Of a stretch of DNA of 41,920 nucleotides, positions 7,494-15,379 are shown one piece after another. The stretch lies in contig LJCW01000374.1 of NCBI GenBank assembly GCA_001298555.1, forward strand, positions 1 to 41,920, read 5' to 3'. The notes beneath the pieces are model-generated. The model did not search any database. It saw only the letters and a list, made by a program, of their open reading frames with translations, and was not told where the DNA came from. This DNA comes from Actinobacteria bacterium OV450 (GTDB lineage Bacteria; Actinomycetota; Actinomycetes; Streptomycetales; Streptomycetaceae). The translations under genes and the position numbers were made by a program. Within the stretch, counting starts at the first letter, position 1. Every line of letters begins with the position of its first letter.

Positions 7494-8588
7494 GTGGCCG
7501 CAGTATCCGCACGTCTTCCCGCCTTCCCCTGGGACAAGCTGGAGCCGTACAAGAAGACGGCGGCGGCCCACCCGGACGGCATCGTCGACCTGTCCGTCGG
7601 CACGCCCGTGGACCCGGTCCCGCAGCTGATCCAGGATGCCCTCGTCGCGGCCGCCGACTCCCCGGGCTACCCCACGGTGTGGGGCACCGCCGCCCTGCGC
7701 GACGCGATCACCGGCTGGCTGAAGGGCCGCCTCGGCGCGAGCGCCGCCGGACACCGCAACGTCCTGCCGGTCGTCGGCTCCAAGGAGCTGGTGGCCTGGC
7801 TGCCGACCCAGCTGGGCCTGGGCGCCGGGGACAAGGTCGCCTACCCCCGTCTCGCCTACCCCACGTACGAGGTCGGCGCGCGGCTGTGCGGCGCCGAGGC
7901 CGTCGTCTACGACGACCCGACCGAGCTCGACCCGGCCGGCGTCAAGCTGCTGTGGCTCAACTCCCCGTCCAACCCGACCGGGAAGGTCATCCCGAAGGAG
8001 GACCTGGTCCGGATCGTGGCCTGGGCGCGCGAGCACGGCATCCTGCTCTTCAGCGACGAGTGCTACCTGGAGCTGGGCTGGGAGGCCGAGCCCGTCTCCG
8101 TCCTGCACGACGACGTCTGCGGCGGCTCGTACGAGGGCGTCGTCGCCGTCCACTCCCTCTCCAAGCGCTCGAACCTGGCCGGCTACCGGGCGGCGTTCAT
8201 CGCCGGTGACGCCGAGGTGCTCGGCGAGCTGCTGGAGATCCGCAAGCACGGCGGCATGATGACCCCGGCCCCCGTGCAGGCGGCCACGGTCGCCGCGCTC
8301 GGCGACGACGCGCACGTCGCGGAGCAGCGCGGGCGCTACGCCGCACGGCGCGAGGCCCTGCGCTCCGCCCTGGAGGCGCACGGTTTCCGGGTCGAGCACA
8401 GCGAGGCCAGCCTGTACCTGTGGGTGACCCGGGACGAGCCCTGCTGGGACACGGTCGCCCACCTCGCCGAGCTGGGCGTCCTGGTCGCGCCGGGCGACTT
8501 CTACGGCGAGGCGGGCGCGCGCTTCGTCCGCGTCGCGTTCACGGCGACGGACGAGCGCGTCGACGCGGCGGTCAAGCGCCTCGCCTGA
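7494..8588 (+). CDS. dapC: Succinyldiaminopimelate transaminase
   Basis: This 364-residue class I/II PLP aminotransferase starts at the GTG at 7494. The PLP lysine is Lys224 in HSLSKRSNLAGYR. NSPSNPTGKV, the cofactor-ring Asp in LFSDECYLEL, and the substrate Arg near the C-terminus (GARFVRVAF) are present. The opening SARLPAFPWDKLEPYKKTA and SVGTPVDPVP are characteristic of the actinobacterial DapC group. It converts N-succinyl-2-amino-6-oxopimelate to succinyl-diaminopimelate in the lysine/peptidoglycan pathway. dapE, the next step, lies 1.8 kb downstream. No strong ribosome site precedes the start; AGAGAGCAGAG is the nearest purine stretch. Confidence 0.94.
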   Translation: MAAVSARLPAFPWDKLEPYKKTAAAHPDGIVDLSVGTPVDPVPQLIQDALVAAADSPGYPTVWGTAALRDAITGWLKGRLGASAAGHRNVLPVVGSKELVAWLPTQLGLGAGDKVAYPRLAYPTYEVGARLCGAEAVVYDDPTELDPAGVKLLWLNSPSNPTGKVIPKEDLVRIVAWAREHGILLFSDECYLELGWEAEPVSVLHDDVCGGSYEGVVAVHSLSKRSNLAGYRAAFIAGDAEVLGELLEIRKHGGMMTPAPVQAATVAALGDDAHVAEQRGRYAARREALRSALEAHGFRVEHSEASLYLWVTRDEPCWDTVAHLAELGVLVAPGDFYGEAGARFVRVAFTATDERVDAAVKRLA

Positions 8589-8648
8589 TCCGGTACCGGT
8601 CCGTACGCACGCACCCCGTACGAGGCCGCCGGGCAGCCCGTACGCAGT

Positions 8649-8684
8649 CCGAGGGGCCGGGAGTTCGCGCTCCCGGCCCCTCGG
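8649..8684. terminator. Strong bidirectional terminator
   Basis: A perfect 15-bp stem pairs CCGAGGGGCCGGGAG (8649-8663) with its complement (8670-8684) around a TTCGCG loop. CATTCTGCT follows. It serves dapC and the convergent small secreted gene. Confidence 0.85.
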
Positions 8685-8714
8685 CATTCTGCTCGGCGCT
8701 CTGCCCGAGGCGGG

Positions 8715-9110
8715 TCAGCCGCCCAGGGGGAGGCCGCCCAGCGGCAGCGCCTGGGTGGGGACCGAGCCGGCCAGCTCGCCGGTCGGCAGCCCGCTCGTCG
8801 GCAGGCCCTTGGCCGCCGGGAGTCCGCCGAGCAGCGCGCCCGCGGTGTCGGTGACCTGGGCGGGGGCGCCGGGTACGGCCTTGGCGGCGGTGTCCGTGGC
8901 GGTGCCCGTCGCGGTGGTGGCGGCGGCTTCGCCGGTGCCGACCACGTCGCCCGCGGTGCCGGCGGCGTCCGGGCTGGTGAGCGCGCCCAGCTGCGGCACG
9001 GACTCCAGGCCCGCGGCGCTGGCCGCGCCGGCCGCACCGACCACGGGAGCTGCCCCGGCTGCGAGCAGCAGCGCGGTACGGGCGATCCGGCGGGTCAGGG
9101 GGAGGGACAT
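8715..9110 (-). CDS. Small secreted protein with Leu-Pro-Gly-rich tail, unknown function
   Basis: The protein has 131 residues. The ATG at 9110 is preceded by TAGGAG. A clear Sec signal peptide (MSLPLTRRIARTALLLAAGAAPVVGAAG) ends near ASA-AG at about residue 32. The mature part is rich in Ala, Gly, Thr and Leu and ends in repeated LGGLP, KGLPTSGLPTG and LPLGGLPLGG turns, with no Cys. Similar short exported proteins are common in Streptomyces and are usually called hypothetical or given misleading labels. I cannot assign a function; a surface or wall-associated role is possible. An inverted repeat lies upstream at 9136-9148. Confidence 0.8.
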   Translation of the reverse strand: MSLPLTRRIARTALLLAAGAAPVVGAAGAASAAGLESVPQLGALTSPDAAGTAGDVVGTGEAAATTATGTATDTAAKAVPGAPAQVTDTAGALLGGLPAAKGLPTSGLPTGELAGSVPTQALPLGGLPLGG

Positions 9111-9135
9111 GATGCTCCTAAGCGGTAGCGGCTGA

Positions 9136-9148
9136 GTACACCGTGTAC
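9136..9148 (-). promoter_or_regulatory. Inverted repeat GTACAC-C-GTGTAC upstream of the secreted-protein gene
   Basis: Perfect 6-1-6 dyad 26 bases before the start of the minus-strand gene at 9110, flanked by AGCGG and CCGCT. The position suits a repressor or activator site. No regulator is identified. Confidence 0.45.
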
Positions 9149-9345
9149 AACCGCTCAGGGGGCGGGTGGAGTTGCGGAGGCACCGGGTAAAGGATCAGTA
9201 ACGCATCGTTTAATCGGCTTCCGCGACAAGCCCATGAATGCGCGCCGACCAGGGGTTCCGTCCCTCCGGAGGCGGATCGGGACGCCCACCGGGTCACGCC
9301 CGCACGGGGGACGCCTCGTACGGGCGACCGGTCGCGCGGACCGGT

Positions 9346-10302
9346 TCAGCGCGCGACGAAGATCCGCACCTCGTCCTGCTTCGCCTCATAGGGATCCGCG
9401 GGGGCGGACTTCCCGCCGGCGGCGCCCGCCGGCTGCCACTTGCCCTTGGCCTGGCCGGCTATCCAGCCCGCCCGGTCGTACGACACCCGCGCGATGCCCA
9501 TTCCGTGCGCGTTGGCCACCGCCCAGCCCGCCATCGCCTTGCTGCCGCGCGCCGCGGACGCGCCGCCGTCCCGCTTCTCCACGAAGGTCACCTCGGCCTC
9601 CTTCACCGCCCGGCCCGCCTCCGCCGTCCGGTTCGGGCCCGCCGGCGCGGAGTGCGTCTTGTCCTTCGCGAAGATCCGGGTGAGCTCCGTGCGCACCTTC
9701 TCCGGGTCGCCCGGCGCCGTCGGAGCGGGCCCGCCGCACATCAGCTCGCCGTCACCGGCGAAGGCGGCCGTCAGGACGGTCGCGTCCGGCTCGTGCTTCG
9801 CGTACGCCTGGGGGAAACCGCTCAGCTGCACCTGCTGCGCCGCCTCCGTGAGCGGGAGCCGCGAGTACCCCTTGATCGCCGCGAGCCGGTCGTAGAAGAT
9901 CCCGGCCGAGTACACGGGGTCCATGATCTGCTGCGGAGTGCCCCAGCCCTGCGAGGGCCGCTGCTGGAACAGGCCCAGCGAATCCCGGTCGCCGTGGTCG
10001 AGGTTGCGCAGCATCGACTCCTGCATCGCGGTCGCCAGCGCGATGGTCACGGCCCGGTCCGGCAGGCCCTTGGCCACGCCGACCGCCGCTATCGTCGCCG
10101 CGTTGGCCGCCTGCTCGGGGGTCATGTCGACGGCCTGCTCGCCCGTCCGCAGGCTGGCCGTGCAGTGCGGAGCACCGCCGCTGCCGTTCGTCGAGTCGTA
10201 CTGCACGGCGCCGTAGCCGATCAGCGCGAGCAGAACGAACGCACCGGCGACCTTGAGCAGCGGTCGGCGGCGGCGAGGGCGGAGGTGATCGCTCTGGGAC
10301 AC
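9346..10302 (-). CDS. Membrane-anchored lysozyme-fold protein (lytic transglycosylase-like)
   Basis: The protein has about 318 residues from the GTG at 10302 (VSQSDHLRPRRRRP). An in-frame GTG at 10338 would add 12 residues but has no ribosome site. I prefer 10302 because a TACGGT -10 box ends seven bases before it, which points to a leaderless mRNA. A basic stretch precedes one membrane helix (LLKVAGAFVLLALIGYGAV). The outer part has TIALATAMQESMLRN and DSLGLFQQRPSQGWGTPQQIM, the Glu and Gln-rich core seen in goose-type lysozyme and transglycosylase-like folds. This family is often mislabelled heavy metal transporter. It probably acts on or binds peptidoglycan. Confidence 0.72.
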   Translation of the reverse strand: MSQSDHLRPRRRRPLLKVAGAFVLLALIGYGAVQYDSTNGSGGAPHCTASLRTGEQAVDMTPEQAANAATIAAVGVAKGLPDRAVTIALATAMQESMLRNLDHGDRDSLGLFQQRPSQGWGTPQQIMDPVYSAGIFYDRLAAIKGYSRLPLTEAAQQVQLSGFPQAYAKHEPDATVLTAAFAGDGELMCGGPAPTAPGDPEKVRTELTRIFAKDKTHSAPAGPNRTAEAGRAVKEAEVTFVEKRDGGASAARGSKAMAGWAVANAHGMGIARVSYDRAGWIAGQAKGKWQPAGAAGGKSAPADPYEAKQDEVRIFVAR

Positions 10303-10309
10303 GCCGCCC

Positions 10310-10315
10310 ACCGTA
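10310..10315 (-). promoter_or_regulatory. -10 box TACGGT for a leaderless start at 10302
   Basis: On the minus strand TACGGT is followed by exactly seven bases and then GTG. It faces the dapE promoter, and the two start codons are only 87 bases apart. Confidence 0.45.
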
Positions 10316-10375
10316 CTTGAGCCACGCGACGCGTCCACCGGCCGGACGTGGGAGGTTCGTCGCAGCCCGGGGCGT

Positions 10376-10381
10376 TAGGGT
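10376..10381 (+). promoter_or_regulatory. -10 box TAGGGT of leaderless dapE
   Basis: TAGGGT is followed by seven bases (CAGAGCC) and the ATG at 10389. This puts the expected transcript start at or next to the start codon. No Shine-Dalgarno sequence is present. Confidence 0.6.
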
Positions 10382-10388
10382 CAGAGCC

Positions 10389-11468
10389 ATGTCCGAATCC
10401 GAGCTGGACCTCACCCTGGACGCCGCCGAGCTGACCGCCCGGCTCGTCGACATCCCGTCCGTGAGCGGCGACGAAAAGGTCCTCGCCGACCTGGTGGAGC
10501 AGGCGCTGCGCGCCCTCCCGCACCTCACGGTCGACCGGTACGGCAACAACGTCGTGGCCCGCACGCACCTCGGCAGGCCCGAGCGCGTCGTGCTCGCCGG
10601 CCACCTGGACACGGTGCCGATCGCCGACAACGTGCCGTCCCGCCTCGACGAGAACGACGTCCTGTGGGGCTGCGGAACGACCGACATGAAGTCCGGCGTC
10701 GCCGTGCAGCTGCGCATCGCCGCGACCGTACCCGAGCCCAACCGCGACCTCACCTTCGTCTTCTACGACCAGGAGGAGGTCGCCGCCGACCTCAACGGCC
10801 TGGGCAAGGTCGCCGAAGCCCACCCCGACTGGCTGACCGGCGACTTCGCGGTCCTGCTGGAACCGTCGAACGCCGAGGTCGAGGGCGGCTGCCAGGGCAC
10901 CCTGCGCGTCCTGCTCCGCACCTGCGGCGAGCGCGCCCACTCCGCGCGCAGCTGGATGGGGTCCAACGCCATCCACGCGGCGGCCCCGATTCTCGCCAAA
11001 CTCGCGGCGTACGAACCCCGCAAGCCCGTCATCGACGGCCTGGAGTACCACGAGGGCCTGAACGCCGTCCGCATCGAGGGCGGTGTCGCCAACAACGTCA
11101 TCCCCGACGCCTGCACCGTGACGGTCAACTTCCGCTTCGCCCCGGACCGCAGCATGGACGACGCGATCGCCCACGTCCGTGAGGTCTTCGCGGACTGCGG
11201 CGTGGACGAGTTCGTGATCGACGACTTCTCCGGCGGCGCCCTCCCCGGCCTCTCCCACCCGGCCGCGGCCGCGTTCATGGAGGCGGTCGGCGGCCGCGCG
11301 ATGCCGAAGTTCGGCTGGACGGACGTCTCCCGCTTCAGCGCCCTCGGCGTCCCGGCGGTGAACTACGGCCCGGGCGACGCCCTGCTGGCCCACAAGGTCG
11401 ACGAGCGCGTCGAAACCAAGGCGATCCTCCACTGCGAAGAACGACTCCGCGCCTGGCTGACCTCCTGA
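10389..11468 (+). CDS. dapE: Succinyl-diaminopimelate desuccinylase
   Basis: This 359-residue M20 metallopeptidase-family enzyme carries zinc ligands His72 and Asp74 in AGHLDTVP, Asp in GTTDMKSG and the catalytic Glu pair in YDQEEV. The C-terminal zinc His is in LLAHKVDERV. The dimerisation domain starts near GGCQGTLRV. It hydrolyses N-succinyl-LL-diaminopimelate to LL-diaminopimelate and succinate for lysine and wall synthesis. The start context points to a leaderless mRNA. The next gene, a LOG protein, starts 65 bases later with its own ribosome site and possible promoter. Confidence 0.96.
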   Translation: MSESELDLTLDAAELTARLVDIPSVSGDEKVLADLVEQALRALPHLTVDRYGNNVVARTHLGRPERVVLAGHLDTVPIADNVPSRLDENDVLWGCGTTDMKSGVAVQLRIAATVPEPNRDLTFVFYDQEEVAADLNGLGKVAEAHPDWLTGDFAVLLEPSNAEVEGGCQGTLRVLLRTCGERAHSARSWMGSNAIHAAAPILAKLAAYEPRKPVIDGLEYHEGLNAVRIEGGVANNVIPDACTVTVNFRFAPDRSMDDAIAHVREVFADCGVDEFVIDDFSGGALPGLSHPAAAAFMEAVGGRAMPKFGWTDVSRFSALGVPAVNYGPGDALLAHKVDERVETKAILHCEERLRAWLTS

Positions 11469-11532
11469 ATTCCGCTTCCCGTCACCTTTGTGCGCCTACC
11501 CTGATCCAACGATCAGCAGGAGGGAGCACATC

Positions 11533-12291
11533 ATGGGCAACCCCGAAGGCAACGCTCGTCGTCGGCCCGAGGAGCAGCAGCTCGGGCCGGTGCTGCGCAG
11601 GCGGGGCCAGGTGCAGGCGGGCAGTACGACGGACCAGCGGCTGCTGGATTCGGCCGGGCCTTCCGAGTGGGTGCACACCGATCCCTGGCGGGTCCTGCGC
11701 ATCCAGTCGGAGTTCATCGAGGGCTTCGGCACGCTGGCGGAGCTGCCGCCGGCGATCAGCGTGTTCGGCTCGGCGCGTACGCCCGCCGGGTCGCCGGAGT
11801 ACGAGGCCGGCGTGCGGATCGGCGGCGCGCTCGTCGAGGCGGGCTTCGCGGTCATCACGGGCGGCGGCCCGGGAGCGATGGAGGCGGCCAACAAGGGCGC
11901 CCGGGAGGCCAACGGCATCTCCGTGGGCCTGGGCATCGAGCTGCCGTTCGAGCAGGGGCTCAACCAGCACGTGGACCTCGGGCTGAACTTCCGGTACTTC
12001 TTCGTCCGCAAGACGATGTTCGTCAAGTACAGCCAGGGCTTCGTGGTCCTGCCGGGCGGACTCGGCACGCTGGACGAGCTGTTCGAGGCGCTGACCCTGG
12101 TCCAGACCCAGAAGATCACCCGGTTCCCGATCGTGCTCTTCGGGTCGGAGTACTGGTCCGGGCTCGTCGACTGGCTGAAGAACACGGTGATCGCGCAGGG
12201 CAAGGCCTCGGAGCGCGACCTCTACCTGTTCCACGTCACGGACGACGTGGACGAGGCGATCGCGCTGGTGACCAAGGAGGTCGGCAAGTAG
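11533..12291 (+). CDS. LOG-family (TIGR00730) nucleoside 5'-monophosphate phosphoribohydrolase
   Basis: The protein has 252 residues. The ATG at 11533 follows AGGAGGG. The Rossmann-like LOG motifs GGGPGAMEAANKGA and LPGGLGTLDELFE (PGGxGTxxE) are intact, as is the RKTMFVKYSQGFVVLP strand. LOG proteins release the base from nucleoside monophosphates, notably cytokinin precursors. In Streptomyces the physiological substrate is not settled. The N-terminal 60 residues (RRPEEQQLGPVLRRRGQV) are an actinobacterial extension. A possible -10 box TACCCT lies at 11498. The gene is convergent with folP2. Confidence 0.9.
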   Translation: MGNPEGNARRRPEEQQLGPVLRRRGQVQAGSTTDQRLLDSAGPSEWVHTDPWRVLRIQSEFIEGFGTLAELPPAISVFGSARTPAGSPEYEAGVRIGGALVEAGFAVITGGGPGAMEAANKGAREANGISVGLGIELPFEQGLNQHVDLGLNFRYFFVRKTMFVKYSQGFVVLPGGLGTLDELFEALTLVQTQKITRFPIVLFGSEYWSGLVDWLKNTVIAQGKASERDLYLFHVTDDVDEAIALVTKEVGK

Positions 12292-12309
12292 CCGGCCCGC
12301 ACCCCGGGA

Positions 12310-12335
12310 GCCCCCGGCGGCCCACCGCCGGGGGC
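12310..12335. terminator. Bidirectional hairpin terminator
   Basis: GCCCCCGGCGG (12310-12320) pairs perfectly with CCGCCGGGGGC (12325-12335) around a CCCA loop, between the convergent LOG and folP2 genes. Confidence 0.75.
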
Positions 12336-12340
12336 ACCGC

Positions 12341-13201
12341 TCACGCCAGGCCGCGCCGGGTCGCCGCCGGGGGGCGGTGGCCCTGGATGGAGCGGACCAT
12401 GTCCAGCACCTGCCTGGTCTCGGCGACCTCGTGGACGCGGTAGACCTGGGCGCCCAGCCATGCCGAGACCGCCGTCGTGGCCAGCGTGCCCAACAGGCGT
12501 TCCTTGACCGGCTTGTCGAGGGTCTCCCCCACGAAGTCCTTGTTGGACAGCGAGACCAGCACGGGCCAGCCCGTGTCCGTCATCTCGCCCAGCCGGCGGG
12601 TGGCCTCCAGCGAATGGCGGGTGTTCTTCCCGAAGTCGTGGCCCGGGTCGATCATGATCGCGTCCCGGCGGACGCCCAGCGCGGCCGCGCGTTCGGCCAG
12701 CCCCACCGTGACCCGCAGGATGTCCGCCATCACGTCGTCGTACGTGGTCCGGTGCGGCCGGGTGCGCGGTTCGACCCCGCCCGCATGCGTGCAGACCAGG
12801 CCCGCGCCGTGGCGCGCCGCGACCTCTGCGAGCTTCGGGTCCACACCGCCCCAGGCGTCGTTCAGCAGATCGGCCCCGGCTTCGCAGACCGCCTCGCCGA
12901 CCTCGTGCCGCCAGGTGTCGACGCTGATCACCACGTCCGGGTGGCGGCGCCGCACCTCGGCCACGAAGCCGACCGTGCGCCGGGCCTCCTCGGCCGCGTC
13001 CACGTGCTCGCCCGGACCCGCCTTGACCCCGCCGATGTCGATGATCGCGGCGCCCTCCGCGACCGCCTGCTCGACCCGGTCCAGCGCGGGCTCGTCGCGG
13101 AACGTCGCTCCCTGGTCGTAGAAGGAGTCCGGCGTCCGGTTCACGATGGCCATGATCACCGGCTCGTGGGTGTCGAACTCGCGCCTGCCCAGTCGCAGCA
13201 T
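12341..13201 (-). CDS. folP2: FolP2-type dihydropteroate synthase paralogue
   Basis: The protein has 286 residues. The ATG at 13201 follows GGAGGAAAG. The TIM barrel keeps the pterin-site features MAIVNRTPDSFYD, LLNDAWGG, IDPGHDFGKN, SLSNKDFVGE and a final VRSIQGHRPPAA. However, the usual loop-2 motif DIGGESTRPG reads DIGGVKAGPG, so the Ser-Thr-Arg residues that bind p-aminobenzoate and sulfonamides are gone. The same change is known in mycobacterial FolP2, which does not act as a dihydropteroate synthase. The function is thus probably different and unknown. The neighbourhood with LOG, DivIVA-like and tag is conserved. Confidence 0.9.
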   Translation of the reverse strand: MLRLGRREFDTHEPVIMAIVNRTPDSFYDQGATFRDEPALDRVEQAVAEGAAIIDIGGVKAGPGEHVDAAEEARRTVGFVAEVRRRHPDVVISVDTWRHEVGEAVCEAGADLLNDAWGGVDPKLAEVAARHGAGLVCTHAGGVEPRTRPHRTTYDDVMADILRVTVGLAERAAALGVRRDAIMIDPGHDFGKNTRHSLEATRRLGEMTDTGWPVLVSLSNKDFVGETLDKPVKERLLGTLATTAVSAWLGAQVYRVHEVAETRQVLDMVRSIQGHRPPAATRRGLA

Positions 13202-13289
13202 CCCGTTCTTTCCTCCTCCGGCGGCCCTCGCGCCTCGCTGCGACCTTAACCTGGTGGCCGGTGGCCCGATGTCTCTCAGGGAGTTGCTC

Positions 13290-13637
13290 GTGTTCTGGTT
13301 CTTGCTGATCGCGCTGGTCGTGGTCGTCGCGGCGGTCACCCTGGCCGTGGTGGGCGGCGGTTCCGAGGCGGTGCTGCCGGAGGCGGAGCCGGACCGGGTG
13401 GCCGACGCGCTGCCGGAGAGCCGCCCGGTCGTACGGGCCGACATCGACGCGCTGCGGCTGCCGGTCGCCCCGCGCGGCTACCGCATGGCCGAGGTGGACG
13501 ACGTACTGGAGCGGCTCGCGGCGGAGCTCACCGAGCGCGACGCACGGATCGCGGAGCTCACGGCCGCGGCCGCGCACACCCGCGCGCAGGCGACCGGCGC
13601 GACGGTCGACCTGCACAAGGGCGAGGAGCGGCAGTGA
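13290..13637 (+). CDS. DivIVA-domain small membrane protein
   Basis: The protein has 115 residues from the GTG at 13290, which is preceded by AGGGAG. An ATG at 13269 would add seven residues. One N-terminal membrane helix (FWFLLIALVVVVAAVTLAVVGG) is followed by a linker. A DivIVA-like motif follows (LRLPVAPRGYRMAEVDDVLERLAAELTERDARIAEL), whose last part is a short coiled coil. The GYR..EVDD core is the lipid-curvature-sensing and coiled-coil start of DivIVA proteins. It likely localises at membranes. It overlaps the tag start by GTGA and matches mycobacterial Rv1209 in position. Confidence 0.85.
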   Translation: MFWFLLIALVVVVAAVTLAVVGGGSEAVLPEAEPDRVADALPESRPVVRADIDALRLPVAPRGYRMAEVDDVLERLAAELTERDARIAELTAAAAHTRAQATGATVDLHKGEERQ

Positions 13638-14209
13638 CGGCGATCGCCGGCCCGGACGGGGGCCTGCGCTGCCCCTGGGCGCTGGCCACCGAGGACTACA
13701 TCACGTACCACGACACGGAGTGGGGCCGCGCCGTGCACGGGGACGACGCCCTGTACGAGCGGCTGTGCCTGGAGGCCTTCCAGTCGGGGCTGTCCTGGCT
13801 GACGATCCTGCGGCGCCGGGAGGGGTTCCGTACCGCCTTCTCGAACTTCGTGATCGCCGAGGTCGCCGCGTTCGGACCGGCCGACGCGCAGCGGCTGCTC
13901 GCCGACGAGGGGATCATCCGCAACCGGGCCAAGATCGAGGCCACCCTCGCCAACGCGAAGGTCCTCGCGGAGTGGGAACCGGGCGAACTGGACGAGCTGA
14001 TCTGGTCGCACGCCCCGGAGCCGGGCCGGCCGGCCCCCGCGACGATCTCCGAGGTCCCGGCGGTGACGCCCGAGTCCACGGCCCTGTCCAAGGCCCTGAA
14101 GAAGGCCGGGATCCGCTTCGTCGGCCCCACCACCGCCTACGCGCTGATGCAGGCCTGCGGGCTGGTCAACGACCACCTGGCCCCCTGCGTCGCCCGTACC
14201 CCCGCCTGA
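13634..14209 (+). CDS. tag: DNA-3-methyladenine glycosylase I
   Basis: The protein has 191 residues. The GTG at 13634 overlaps the previous stop. The family signature is complete: the CPW zinc Cys, YHDTEWG with the zinc His, LEAFQSGLSWLTILRRREGF with the catalytic region, GIIRNRAKI, and the C-terminal zinc ligands in NDHLAPC. It removes 3-methyladenine from alkylated DNA to start base-excision repair. It is co-transcribed with the DivIVA-like gene. The terminator stem begins inside its last codons. Confidence 0.96.
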   Translation: MTAIAGPDGGLRCPWALATEDYITYHDTEWGRAVHGDDALYERLCLEAFQSGLSWLTILRRREGFRTAFSNFVIAEVAAFGPADAQRLLADEGIIRNRAKIEATLANAKVLAEWEPGELDELIWSHAPEPGRPAPATISEVPAVTPESTALSKALKKAGIRFVGPTTAYALMQACGLVNDHLAPCVARTPA

Positions 14210-14224
14210 GCGGCGGGGGTACGG
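14194..14224. terminator. Terminator overlapping the end of tag
   Basis: A 13-bp perfect stem runs 14194-14206 and 14212-14224 (core CGTACCCCCGCC). The loop TGAGC contains the TGA stop of tag. It also serves the convergent crotonase gene. Confidence 0.8.
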
Positions 14225-14243
14225 CGGGCGGGCCCGACAGGGC

Positions 14244-15047
14244 CTAGCGGCCCAGGTACTTCGGCGGCTGCTTGGCGAGGAAGGCCTCGACGGCGATCGC
14301 GTGGTCCGCGGAGGCGCCGGCGCGGGCCTGCAGGGTGTCCTCGTGGGCCAGGGCCTCCGTCAGCGAGTGGGACGCCCCGTAGGCCAGGGACTCCTTCAGC
14401 GCCGCGTAGGCCACCGTCGGGCCGGCCGCCAGGGCGCGGGCGACGGCCTCGGCCTCCGCGTGCAGGGATTCGGAGGGGACCAGGCGGTTCACGATGCCGA
14501 GCTCATACGCCTCCTGCGCCTTCACCGAGCGGGGGAAGAGCAGCAGGTCGGAGGCGCGCGACGCGCCGATCAGGCGGGGCAGGGTCCAGGAGACGCCCGA
14601 GTCCGCGGTGAGGGCCACCCCCGCGAAGGAGGTGTTGAAGGACGCCGTGTCGGCGACCACCCGGAAGTCCGCCGCCAGTGCGAAGCCGAAGCCCGCTCCG
14701 GCCGCGACGCCGTTGACGCCCGCCACCACCGGCTTGGGCATCTCGGTCAGGGCGCGCACGATCGGGTTGTAGTGGTCCGCGACCGTGGTCATCGTCAGCG
14801 AGGACCCGTTCTCACGGTCCGCCGCCAGGTTCCCGATGTGCTCCTTGAGGTCCTGGCCGACGCAGAACGCCCGGTTCCCGGCCGCGGTCAGCAGCACCGC
14901 CCGGACGGCCGGATCCGCGGCCGCCGACTGGACCGCGTCGCGCAGCGCGACCTTGGCCTCGGTGTTCATCGCGTTCATGGCGTCGGGCCGGTTGATCGTG
15001 ATCGTGGCCAGTCCGTCGGTCACTTCGTAGAGCACGCTGTCGGCCAT
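14244..15047 (-). CDS. Enoyl-CoA hydratase/isomerase family protein, PaaG-like
   Basis: This 267-residue crotonase-fold protein has oxyanion-hole segments AFCVGQDLKEH and GVAAGAGFGFALAAD. The second catalytic-Glu position carries TADSGVSWTLPRL. An Asp there, in a DSG(G/V)xW(F/T)LPRL context, is typical of PaaG-like isomerases rather than classical hydratases. It probably acts on an unsaturated or epoxidised acyl-CoA in aromatic or fatty acid breakdown. No other phenylacetate genes lie nearby. The ATG at 15047 follows GAAGGGGGA. Palindromes upstream (15079-15094) could be an operator. Confidence 0.85.
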   Translation of the reverse strand: MADSVLYEVTDGLATITINRPDAMNAMNTEAKVALRDAVQSAAADPAVRAVLLTAAGNRAFCVGQDLKEHIGNLAADRENGSSLTMTTVADHYNPIVRALTEMPKPVVAGVNGVAAGAGFGFALAADFRVVADTASFNTSFAGVALTADSGVSWTLPRLIGASRASDLLLFPRSVKAQEAYELGIVNRLVPSESLHAEAEAVARALAAGPTVAYAALKESLAYGASHSLTEALAHEDTLQARAGASADHAIAVEAFLAKQPPKYLGR

Positions 15048-15078
15048 GGCAGGGGTCCCCCTTCGTCGCGGGCTTGGC

Positions 15079-15094
15079 TACCGGCCGGTACCGG
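15079..15094 (-). promoter_or_regulatory. Overlapping palindromes, possible operator of the PaaG-like gene
   Basis: TACCGGCCGGTA and CCGGTACCGG overlap, 32 bases before the minus-strand start. TetR-type regulators of acyl-CoA genes bind such sites, but none is encoded next door. Confidence 0.35.
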
Positions 15095-15257
15095 CTGGTG
15101 CAAGGGCCAGCATGGCGGACCGGACCGTCCGCAGGCATGTGATGTGCGTCAAAGAAAGCGGAGGGCGGACGCCGGGTGCGGCGGCGCAGTATCGCAGGCA
15201 CGTCCCCGAAATGAGTGGTTTTGGCCGAGCGCGTTGCGCAAGCGTTCCCTGCCGATG

Positions 15258-15288
15258 TTGGTCATCGGGTCCTGACATGCGGGATAAT
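15258..15288 (+). promoter_or_regulatory. Promoter candidate for DUF3117
   Basis: TTGGTC and GATAAT are separated by 19 bases, the -10 preceded by TGCGG. It is one of the better housekeeping-type -10 boxes in the window. Confidence 0.5.
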
Positions 15289-15379
15289 GGCCAGGAAGCA
15301 ATGTGTTCGATGCCGGGTTCCAGGCGCCTGAATGGGGCCGTCGGCTGACGATGAGCTGGTTTCAGGAAGGGGAACGAGC

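Larger units (their letters stand above)
15048..15379. other. Long intergenic region between divergent crotonase and DUF3117 genes
   Basis: The 332-bp gap holds no credible gene. It contains overlapping palindromes TACCGGCCGGTA (15079-15090) and CCGGTACCGG (15085-15094) close to the crotonase start. A good plus-strand promoter candidate is TTGGTC (15258-15263), a 19-base spacer and GATAAT (15283-15288), about 90 bases before DUF3117. Confidence 0.6.
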
